Of a DNA stretch of 64,000 nucleotides, positions 55,483-62,471 are shown one piece after another. The translations under genes and the position numbers were made by a program. Where the stretch lies: the NCBI RefSeq assembly GCF_007559025.1, contig NZ_CP041765.1, forward strand, positions 864,679-928,678, in the 5' to 3' direction. Numbering within the stretch: position 1 is the stretch's first letter; the number at the start of each line of letters is the position of its first letter. The notes beneath the pieces are model-generated. The model ran no database searches, was not told the origin of the DNA, and saw only the letters and a list, made by a program, of their open reading frames with translations. The DNA is from Tomitella fengzijianii. Lineage in GTDB: Bacteria; Actinomycetota; Actinomycetes; Mycobacteriales; Mycobacteriaceae.

Positions 55483-56504
55483 GTTCGGAGATCGGGCTGC
55501 TGGGCGCGTTGCTGGGGGGCATGTTGTTGCTGCTCAGTCCGTGTTCGGCGTTGTTGTTGCCGTCGTTTTTCGCTTATGCCTTCGATGGGGTGGGCAAGCT
55601 TGCGGCGCGTTCGGCGTTGTTTTATCTGGGGTTGGCGACGGTGATGGTGCCGTTGGGTGCCGGGGTGGGTGCGTTCAGTTCGTTGGTGACGCGGTATCGG
55701 GGGACGGCGACGCTGGTGGGCGGGATCGTGTTGATCGTGTTCGGTGTGGTGATCATCGTGGGGAAGGGGTTCTCGTTCGGGCCGGCGCAGCGGGCGAGTG
55801 CGTCGATCAAGATTTCCGGGAATGTGTCGGTGTATCTGCTGGGGACCGTGTATGCGTTGGCCGGGTTTTGTGCGGGGCCGTTGATCGGGGCGGTGTTGTC
55901 GCTGGCGTTGATCGGGTCGAATCCGGTTTACGGGGGTGTGATCGGGGCGGTGTTCGCGTTGGGGATGACGGTGCCGATGTTCGTGTTGGCGTTGTTGTGG
56001 GATCGGTTCAAGCTTGGTGACCGGCGGTGGTTGCGGGGGCGTGGGATCAAGATCGGTCCGTTGCATACGCACACGATGTCGTTGGTGTCGGGGTTGTTGT
56101 TCATCGCGATCGGCGTGTTGTTCCTGGTGACCGATGGTACGGCGAATCTTGGTGGGATCGTGGGGGTCGATACGGATCAGCAGTTGCAAGAGAGTGTGAG
56201 TGGTTTCGCCGGTTCGGTGTCGAATGCGGCGGTGATCTTTGCTGTGGTGGTTGTTGTGGGGTTGGTGTTGGGGTGGCGCATTGATCGTCGGCGTCGTCGC
56301 GAGCAAGACGCCGACAATGCCGACGGCACTCACAGCACCGACAGCGGCGACAGCACTGACAGCGGCGAAAACGCCGACGGCTCTAACAGCGCCGACAGCA
56401 CTGACAGCGGCGACGAGGATGAAGCGGTGCCGTCCCGCGCCGGGGATGTGGCAGCGGCACCCGACGCCACTTCCGCAGCGGCCGAGCGGGACTCGGCGGG
56501 GTGA
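55479..56504 (+). CDS. ccdA: CcdA/DsbD-like membrane electron-transfer protein
   Basis: 341 aa. Six or more membrane segments with the two family cysteines in LLLLSPCSALLLPSFFAY and YALAGFCAGPLIGAVLS; it would pass electrons from cytoplasmic thioredoxin to the external DsbA-like partner. After the last helix a basic stop sequence leads to a 75-residue tail made of Asp/Ser/Gly repeats (DSGDSTDSGEN, DSTDSGDEDE). Leu and Val codons are mostly TTG and GTG and Gly often GGG, unlike the CTG/GTC/GGC use around it. Confidence 0.85.
   Translation: MSSEIGLLGALLGGMLLLLSPCSALLLPSFFAYAFDGVGKLAARSALFYLGLATVMVPLGAGVGAFSSLVTRYRGTATLVGGIVLIVFGVVIIVGKGFSFGPAQRASASIKISGNVSVYLLGTVYALAGFCAGPLIGAVLSLALIGSNPVYGGVIGAVFALGMTVPMFVLALLWDRFKLGDRRWLRGRGIKIGPLHTHTMSLVSGLLFIAIGVLFLVTDGTANLGGIVGVDTDQQLQESVSGFAGSVSNAAVIFAVVVVVGLVLGWRIDRRRRREQDADNADGTHSTDSGDSTDSGENADGSNSADSTDSGDEDEAVPSRAGDVAAAPDATSAAAERDSAG
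56349..56413 (+). repeat. direct repeat in the ccdA tail
   Basis: The 20-base unit GACAGCACTGACAGCGGCGA occurs at 56349-56368 and again at 56394-56413, with related partial units around it. It encodes the Asp/Ser-rich C-terminal tail and is likely to vary in copy number. Confidence 0.75.
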
Positions 56505-56522
56505 TCGCGCGGGTCCGCCCGA

Positions 56523-56969
56523 TCAGCGGGTGGCCTTGCTGATCAGCTTCTCCAGCTCGGCCCAGGCGGCCTCGGTCGGCTCGGTCAGGGCGTAGGAGGT
56601 CGCCCAGAGTCCGCTCGTGTCGTCGAGGTCGGCCTGCATGCTGAATCCGAAGGTCGAATACCGCTCCTTGTCATCCTGGCCGCTGCGGAAGAAGCACAGC
56701 ACCTTGCCCTTTCTCGCATATCCGGGCTGGCCGTAGTACAGCTTGGGCTGCAGGTCCGGGGCGCACGCGGTGACGATCGCGTGCACCCTCTCCGCGAGGC
56801 TGCGGTCGGGTTGGGGCATCTCCGCGATCTTCGCCAGCAGAGCCGCCTCGTTGGCGGCAGCCTTGTCGGCGGCCTTAGCGCTGCGGCCCTGGGCCTTGAG
56901 CTCCGCGGCCCGTTCCTTGATGGCGGCGCGCTCCTGCGGGGACATGGTCTCAGTGGTCTTGTCGGTCAC
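56523..56969 (-). CDS. DUF1801 (YdhG-like) protein
   Basis: 148 aa soluble protein. After a charged, Ala/Lys-rich helical start comes the DUF1801 core: VHAIVTACAPDLQPKLYYGQPGYARKGKVLCFFRSG, YSTFGFSMQADLDD and SYALTEPTEAAWAELEKLISKA. The family (YdhG, related to the frataxin-like Fra fold) has no settled function. Convergent with ccdA, 18 bases away. Confidence 0.83.
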   Translation of the reverse strand: MTDKTTETMSPQERAAIKERAAELKAQGRSAKAADKAAANEAALLAKIAEMPQPDRSLAERVHAIVTACAPDLQPKLYYGQPGYARKGKVLCFFRSGQDDKERYSTFGFSMQADLDDTSGLWATSYALTEPTEAAWAELEKLISKATR

Positions 56970-57080
56970 TTCTTCTCCTTCTCGGGTGCGTCTTCGGGTG
57001 TCGAGTGGCAGCGGGAGCCGGATCCTTCCGGGGCGATGATCCGCGGGCAGGAATCGGGCCCGCGTGGTCGGTCTGTCCGC

Positions 57081-58433
57081 TCACCGGCCATCGAGCCGCC
57101 CCCGCGCGGGCGCGAGCAGTCCGTCCGGGTCCACGCGGGCTGTGATGTCGACCAGCCGGCGCAGGTCGTCGGGGGCGTAGCAGTCGTGGGCGGGGGCGAC
57201 GCCCCGGTTGTCGCCGAACAGGAAGTTGAGCACGCGCCCGGCCGGCTCGATGCTCAGCGACCGCACCAGGCGATCCTGTTCGTCCGCGATGACCGCGGGA
57301 TCGTGCGCGGGGCCCGGGCCGGTGATGATCCGGGCGAGGTACTCGGCGTCGCGGTTGCCGATGCACGAACCTTCGTCGGGTGCGGCGGCCATCTCGCCGC
57401 CCAGGCGATGGATGAATACGAACTGCGGCCGGTCCTCGGCCTCCAGGCATGGCGCGTTCGTCGCAAGCGCTTGTGCAGCGATTCCCGACGTCGCCATGGC
57501 GTCGCCCTGGAAAGGATGCGGCCCGGCCGGTTCGCGGAACACCGCCGTCAGTTCGGCGGGAGGCGTGGGCGCGAGGCCTGCGGACCGGTCTACGAGTCCG
57601 CCGAGGGCGCGTACTTGGTCCACTGCTTCGGACTCGGTTCCCAGCGAGGTCACGTAGACCGTCGCGGTGCGCTTGCCGCGGATCACCTCGGGCAGGCCGG
57701 GCAGGTCGGGGAAGCTCTTCAGCGACAGGAACGTGCCCGTGTGGTCGGGGATGCCCGCCGACCAGGTGGCGAACCGGTCAGCCGCCTCGGCCCAGTCGTC
57801 GATGATGACGGGCAGTGCCCCGGCCCGGACCTGGTCGATGGGGAAGAGCCGGAATGCCATGCGGGTGACCACGCCGAGCTGGGCTCCGGCTCCGCGGGCG
57901 GCCCAGAACAGTTCGGGGTCGTCCTCGGCGCTCACGTGCCGTAGTCGGCCGTCGGGGGTGACGAGGTCGAGGTCGACGAGGTGGTCGGCGGCGTAGCCGA
58001 ACGTCCGCGACAGTGGTGAGATGCCGCCGCCGAGGCTGTAGCCCACGGCGCCGACCGTGCCGGCGGTGCCGCTGAGTGGAGCAAGGCCGTGCCGGGCGGC
58101 CGCCGCCGTGACCTGGTCCCAGGTGGCGCCTGGTCCGATCTCGGCGACCCGGGTGTCCGGGTCGATCGTGATCGCCGACATCCGGTGGGTGCGGATGAGC
58201 AGGCCGCCGGTGAGCGAGGTCGCGCCGTGCCCGGTGCTGGTCACCGACACCGGCATGCCCCGCTCGGCGGCGTGGCCGATGGCGCGGGCCACGTCGTCGC
58301 TGTCGAGCGGCTCGACCGTCAGCTCGGGGCGGACTGTGACGGCGGTCTGCATGGAAGGGAGGGCGCCGGGTGCCCCTTCTGCTGTGATGGGGCCGCGGAA
58401 ACCGCGTATCGACGTGCTGTCCGGCCGGTTCAT
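57081..58433 (-). CDS. FAD-dependent oxidoreductase (VAO/PCMH, BBE-type)
   Basis: 450 aa. The FAD domain shows GMPVSVTSTGHGAT, with the histidine that flavin can be attached to in this family, ITIDPDTRVAEIGPGATW, and GTAGTVGAVGYSLGGGISPLSRTFGYAADHLVDLDLVTPDGR (about residues 125-167). The C-terminal berberine-bridge element NFLFGDNRGVAPAHDCYAPDDLRRLVDI lies near the end. It would oxidise a small alcohol or sugar; the substrate is unknown. ATG 58433 has GAGGAGA seven bases upstream. It follows the TetR gene by 34 bases as an operon. Confidence 0.87.
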   Translation of the reverse strand: MNRPDSTSIRGFRGPITAEGAPGALPSMQTAVTVRPELTVEPLDSDDVARAIGHAAERGMPVSVTSTGHGATSLTGGLLIRTHRMSAITIDPDTRVAEIGPGATWDQVTAAAARHGLAPLSGTAGTVGAVGYSLGGGISPLSRTFGYAADHLVDLDLVTPDGRLRHVSAEDDPELFWAARGAGAQLGVVTRMAFRLFPIDQVRAGALPVIIDDWAEAADRFATWSAGIPDHTGTFLSLKSFPDLPGLPEVIRGKRTATVYVTSLGTESEAVDQVRALGGLVDRSAGLAPTPPAELTAVFREPAGPHPFQGDAMATSGIAAQALATNAPCLEAEDRPQFVFIHRLGGEMAAAPDEGSCIGNRDAEYLARIITGPGPAHDPAVIADEQDRLVRSLSIEPAGRVLNFLFGDNRGVAPAHDCYAPDDLRRLVDITARVDPDGLLAPARGRLDGR

Positions 58434-58467
58434 GGTCGTTCTCCTCTTCGAGTGCGGTCGATGATGG

Positions 58468-59175
58468 TCATGGGGTGGGTCCGGTGCGGATGCGGAGCTC
58501 GAGGCCGTCGAGGAAGTAGGCGAGGCCTCGGGCGAAGTCTCCGAGCCAGTCGTCGTCGTCGAGGTAGCGGTGGCCGGCCAGCGTCGGGTAGCGGTCGGAG
58601 TGCTGCTGCAAGACGGCCTGTCCGGCCTCGCGGTCATGGTCGCTGATGTTCAGAGTCGCCTCGGTGGAGGCGGACCCGAAGATCAGGTTGTGCAGCGTCC
58701 ACATCGCCGCGGACAATGCAGCGCCGTCCAGGCCGGCGCGGTGCAGAGTGGACATGACCAGCTCCAGCTGGTCGAGGTAGTTCGGGCCGAAGCTGGGCCG
58801 GGATGCCGCCACCGGCGGGACCCAGGGATGCCGGACCAGGGTCGCCCGCCACGCGACCGCGACGGCTTCGATGCACGCCCGCCAATCGTCCTGCTGCGAT
58901 CCGGTGGGGGCGTCGGTCTCGGCGAACACGTGGTCGACCGCGAGGTCGATGATGTCGTCCTTGGTCTTGACGTGCCAATAGAGCGACGGAGCGACGACCC
59001 CGAGCTGCTCGGCCACGCGGCGCATCGTCAGCGACTCGAGCCCGCCCGCGTCGAGGATCTCTATCGCGACGTCGACGATCCGCTCGCTGGTGACCGGGGG
59101 CTCGCCTCGTCTGGCCCGCCGCGGTCGCAGCCACACGTTCGACAGGTCCGCGCGCCCTTCGGTGTGTTCCGGCAT
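58468..59175 (-). CDS. TetR-family repressor (TetR_C type)
   Basis: 235 aa. The helix-turn-helix is ERIVDVAIEILDAGGLESLTMRRVAEQLGVVAPSLYWHVKTKDDIIDLAVDHVF; the SLYWHVKTKDDI recognition helix and long C-terminal domain are those of the TetR class that controls drug exporters. ATG 59175 has GAGGAGG upstream. It probably represses itself, the oxidoreductase behind it and the divergent MFS gene through the half-sites at 59222-59242. Confidence 0.88.
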   Translation of the reverse strand: MPEHTEGRADLSNVWLRPRRARRGEPPVTSERIVDVAIEILDAGGLESLTMRRVAEQLGVVAPSLYWHVKTKDDIIDLAVDHVFAETDAPTGSQQDDWRACIEAVAVAWRATLVRHPWVPPVAASRPSFGPNYLDQLELVMSTLHRAGLDGAALSAAMWTLHNLIFGSASTEATLNISDHDREAGQAVLQQHSDRYPTLAGHRYLDDDDWLGDFARGLAYFLDGLELRIRTGPTP

Positions 59176-59221
59176 CCGATCGTCCTCCTCGGCTCGACGC
59201 CGCATCCCGGCGTCCAGTCAC

Positions 59222-59242
59222 GTTAGACTAACAACGTTAGTC
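59222..59242. promoter_or_regulatory. TetR operator candidate with three half-sites
   Basis: GTTAG-A-CTAAC (59222-59232) overlaps GACTAAC-AAC-GTTAGTC (59226-59242), a perfect seven-base inverted repeat. A further GTTAGG occurs near 59256. It lies between the TetR gene and the MFS gene, 47 bases from the former. Confidence 0.72.
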
Positions 59243-59325
59243 ACTCTTGACCAGTGTTAGGGATGTGAGGGTGGAGCATGGACGGACAGACGGCGGCGTC
59301 GGCACGCTGATGGACGCTCGCGCTG

Positions 59326-60747
59326 GTGGCGCCGGCGCAGCTGCTGGTGGTGCTCGATGGCACGATCGTCAACATCGCCCTGCCCTCGGCCGACGCCGAG
59401 CTGGGCCTGGGTGCGGTGAACAGGCAGTGGGTGATCACCGCATATCTGCTGACATTCGGGGGCCTGCTGCTCATCGGCGGCCGGGTCGGCAGTGCGATCG
59501 GGCACCGGCGTGCCTTCATCATCGGACTGATCGGCTTCGCCGTCCCGTCCCTGATCGGCGGACTGGCCTGGAGCGCGGAGGTCCTGATCGCCGCCCGCGC
59601 ACTCCAAGGCGCGTTCGCCGCGCTTCTGGCACCCGCCGCGCTGACACTGCTCTCCATATCGTTCACAGAGGAGCGGGAACGGGGCCGGGCGTTCGGCGTG
59701 TTCGCAGCCGTCGGCGCGGCAGGGTCAGCGATCGGCCTGCTCCTGGGCGGGGCGCTGACCGACTTCGCCGGCTGGCGCTGGTGCCTGTACATCAACGTCC
59801 CGATCGCAGTGCTCGTCGCGATCGGCGCTGCGATCACCCCCCGGGGCGCCGCGGTGAAGCAGTCCGGGCGCATCGACGTGTTCGGCGCGCTGCTCAGCGC
59901 GGCCGGCATCGCCGCAATCGTGATCGGTATCGGACGGCTCGACGGCCAGGAGGTTTCGGTGCCGGTCGTGACCGCTCTGCTCGTCGGCGGCCTCCTGCTG
60001 CTCGTCGGGTTCGTTCTCGTCGAGCGGGCGGCACCCGACCCGATCCTCCCGCTGGCGATCCTCAAGAACCCCGCCCGCGCCGGCTCGTTCATAGCGATCG
60101 CGCTGATGTTCCTGGCGATGTTCGGCTTCTACCTGTTCATGAGCTATTACATGCAGGATCAGCTGGGGTATCCGCCCCTGAACGCAGGCCTGGTGCTGCT
60201 CATCCACGCCGTCGCCGCGTTGATCGGCTCCATGCTGATCGCCGGGCGGCTTCTCGGCCGCGTGTCGGCGGCGGTACTCGTGGGCGCGGGACTCTTCGCC
60301 GCCGCGGCCGGCCTGGCCGTACTCACGTTCCTCGGCTCCGGGGCGACCAACGTCCTGGCGACCCACCTGGTGCCCGCGATGGTGCTGACCGGCCTGGGGA
60401 TGGGCATGGTGATCACTGTCACCGCCAGCACGGCCACCGAGGGCGTCGCCGTCCACGAGATCGGGGCGGCCTCCGCCGCCTACAACGCGTCCCAGCAACT
60501 CGGTGCCGCACTCGGGGTCGCCCTGCTCAACGCGGTCGCCGTGATCTCCAGCAGCGGTCACCGGGCCGTCGGCGCGGGGGGAGACGACGGGGCCGTCGTC
60601 CACGGCTACACCGTCGCCTTGGCGGTCAGTGCGGGGATCCTGGTTGCCGCGGCCATCCTCGCCGCGATCCTGCTGGGACGGAGGCACCGCGGTTTCGAGG
60701 ATCCACCGCGTCCGGATCACCGCGCCGAGCCGGCCCACGGATCCTGA
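59326..60747 (+). CDS. MFS exporter (DHA2, 14-helix type), N terminus interrupted by a stop codon
   Basis: 473 aa readable from GTG 59326. QLLVVLDGTIVNIALPSA, the helix 2-3 loop GRVGSAIGHRRAFIIGL, motif C-like LLLGGALTDFAGWRWCLYINVPIA and about 14 helices fit EmrB/QacA-type drug exporters. The natural start should be ATG 59278, behind AGGGTGGAG: it reads MDGQTAASAR, then TGA (59308-59310), then WTLALVAPAQLL in the same frame. Relatives have two aromatic residues here, so the TGA very likely replaces a TGG. Either the gene is broken, translation restarts at GTG 59326 inside the first helix, or the base is an error. Confidence 0.8.
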   Translation: MAPAQLLVVLDGTIVNIALPSADAELGLGAVNRQWVITAYLLTFGGLLLIGGRVGSAIGHRRAFIIGLIGFAVPSLIGGLAWSAEVLIAARALQGAFAALLAPAALTLLSISFTEERERGRAFGVFAAVGAAGSAIGLLLGGALTDFAGWRWCLYINVPIAVLVAIGAAITPRGAAVKQSGRIDVFGALLSAAGIAAIVIGIGRLDGQEVSVPVVTALLVGGLLLLVGFVLVERAAPDPILPLAILKNPARAGSFIAIALMFLAMFGFYLFMSYYMQDQLGYPPLNAGLVLLIHAVAALIGSMLIAGRLLGRVSAAVLVGAGLFAAAAGLAVLTFLGSGATNVLATHLVPAMVLTGLGMGMVITVTASTATEGVAVHEIGAASAAYNASQQLGAALGVALLNAVAVISSSGHRAVGAGGDDGAVVHGYTVALAVSAGILVAAAILAAILLGRRHRGFEDPPRPDHRAEPAHGS

Positions 60748-61178
60748 AAGAAAGGAACACAGAAATGGACAACCACGTGAACCCCGATCCCGGAAGTTCT
60801 TCGACGCGTACGCCGCAGGCCTGCTGCACGGATTATTGACTTCTGATCCGTGGTGCCCGACGACACAGCGGGAAGGGCGGACCCCGTATCCCGAGGGGGT
60901 CCGCGGCGACGTCGTCCGCGCCGCGAGGAGCCGTGAGTCACGACAGCAGCAGGGGGCCGCCGACCGTTCGATTTCGAAGCCGAATACGGGCGGCACGCGA
61001 ACATGACGCATCCTGTAGCGGCAACCTGCAGCCCGAACAATCGAGCAATTGTCACCAAACCCGAAACTTGACCTGCAGTGCGCCGCGCCGTACTGTTTCG
61101 AACAGTTTAAGTCCAATCGAATTCTGCTATATCTTTGCGGCGTCTCGTCGAGGGGCGGGGCAGGAATCTGAGGACGCA
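60748..61178 (+). other. stretch with a 24-codon frame, possible gene remnant, and a promoter
   Basis: A frame of 24 codons (60765-60839, MDNHVNPDPGSSSTRTPQAC...) follows the MFS gene behind AAAGGA. Read in the next frame after codon 8 the sequence gives RKFFDAYAAGLLHGLL, which looks like the start of a SnoaL/NTF2-type protein, so this may be a frameshifted, truncated gene. The rest is non-coding until the promoter at 61068-61106. Confidence 0.35.
61068..61106 (+). promoter_or_regulatory. promoter with overlapping palindrome before the nucleoside hydrolase gene
   Basis: TTGACC (61068-61073), 17 bases, TACTGT (61091-61096). The -10 element is embedded in the perfect inverted repeat ACTGTT-TCG-AACAGT (61092-61106), which suggests repressor control of this promoter. 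Confidence 0.5.
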
Positions 61179-62417
61179 ATGCCTGGCGGATCCTGGGTGA
61201 AACGCGATCGTATTCGCGCACTTCTGCTGACGGCGCTCGTGGCCGGCGTGTTGCTCGCGATGTTCGCCGGGACGGGCCAGGCGGCCGCCGATTCGGGTGA
61301 CCGCGCAGCGGTCCCGGTTCCGAAGCTGATTCTGGACGGGGACGTCGGCCCCGACCCGTGTGATTTCAGCACGCTCGCGATGGCCCACAATCTGGACCGG
61401 TCCGGTGAGATCGACCTGCTCGGCGTCATGAGCACCATGCCCGAGGCCAGCAATGTGGAGGTGATCGACATCTTCAACCGCTGGTACGGCGACCGGATAC
61501 CGATCGGCACGTTCAAGGACCCCTCCGACCGCGGATACGCGCAGACTGTGCAGCCAGCCTCGGATTTGGCGAACACCATGTTCCCCGCCAGCAGGACCAT
61601 CGCCGCCGAGTATTCCGGGTGGCACCCCGAGACCGCGGCGACGGCGGCCGACAGTGTGACGCTGTACCGCAGGCTCCTGTCGGCCGAACCGGACCGCAGC
61701 GTGACCATCATGACCCAGGGGCAGCTGTACAACATCAAAGCACTGCTGAGCTCGGGCCCGGACGAATACTCGCCCCTCGACGGCATGGACCTCGTGCGCG
61801 CCAAAGTGAGCCGGTTCGTGATGATGATCGGGGCATTCGGCGGCCCGATGACCATCGACGTTGCCGCGCGCCTCGAAGCCGATTACGACCGGCCGCCGAA
61901 CTCCTTCTTTCCGCAAGCGCTCTCGCAGCGCGCGACCACGGGCAACGGCATCGGGGCTGAGTACAACGCGCAGGCGTGGTATCCGGGCCTGACGCAGAGC
62001 GTGTTCCAGAAGCTGGACGAGCTCCCGACGCCCAAGATCCTGCTCGGGAACGAGCAGGGATTTCAGGTGCCCACCGGGGACGCCTACAACAAGTTCAGCG
62101 TCGATCACCCCGTGCGGATGGGCTACTACGTCAACAACCTGGCCAACGCGGTCGGGTCGAAGGTCGCCTACAACAATCCCGCCTACGACGAGATCGCCCT
62201 GCTGTACGTGGCGCGCGGCGCGGGCGGGTTTCTGCAGGAGAACGCCGGTCACGCGCGGTTCAGCCACTTCGGAACATCCACCTGGGCGGACACGCCGGCG
62301 TCGGGGCACATCCGGCTGACCCTCAGGCCGGGGGCCAACGACGACCACGAACTCTCCGACCTCATCGAGGGGCTCGTCCTCGGGCCCGAGTCCACCTGGC
62401 ACGGCCCGGCTGCGTAG
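61179..62417 (+). CDS. secreted nucleoside-hydrolase-like protein
   Basis: 412 aa. Residues 1-38 form a signal peptide (RDRIRALLLTALVAGVLLAMFAGTGQAAA). The mature start PKLILDGDVGPDPCDFSTLAMAH matches the calcium-binding Asp-rich motif of inosine/uridine nucleoside hydrolases; VTIMTQGQLYNIKALL and VSRFVMMIGAFGGP correspond to later active-site strands. It would split exported or environmental nucleosides into base and ribose. The motif differs from the usual DTDxGxDD, so the substrate may not be a purine nucleoside. ATG 61179 has GAGGA upstream; the open frame upstream is not coding. It lies 54 bases before guaA. Confidence 0.82.
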   Translation: MPGGSWVKRDRIRALLLTALVAGVLLAMFAGTGQAAADSGDRAAVPVPKLILDGDVGPDPCDFSTLAMAHNLDRSGEIDLLGVMSTMPEASNVEVIDIFNRWYGDRIPIGTFKDPSDRGYAQTVQPASDLANTMFPASRTIAAEYSGWHPETAATAADSVTLYRRLLSAEPDRSVTIMTQGQLYNIKALLSSGPDEYSPLDGMDLVRAKVSRFVMMIGAFGGPMTIDVAARLEADYDRPPNSFFPQALSQRATTGNGIGAEYNAQAWYPGLTQSVFQKLDELPTPKILLGNEQGFQVPTGDAYNKFSVDHPVRMGYYVNNLANAVGSKVAYNNPAYDEIALLYVARGAGGFLQENAGHARFSHFGTSTWADTPASGHIRLTLRPGANDDHELSDLIEGLVLGPESTWHGPAA

Positions 62418-62471
62418 CCGCGGCCCCGGGCGTGATGGGGACGGTCGGCGCGGCCATCGTAGACTGTCCGG

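Noticed and set aside
60765-60839. 24-codon frame with two cysteines as a RiPP-like precursor
   Set aside because: No modification enzyme or transporter of that type is nearby; a frameshifted remnant explains it better.
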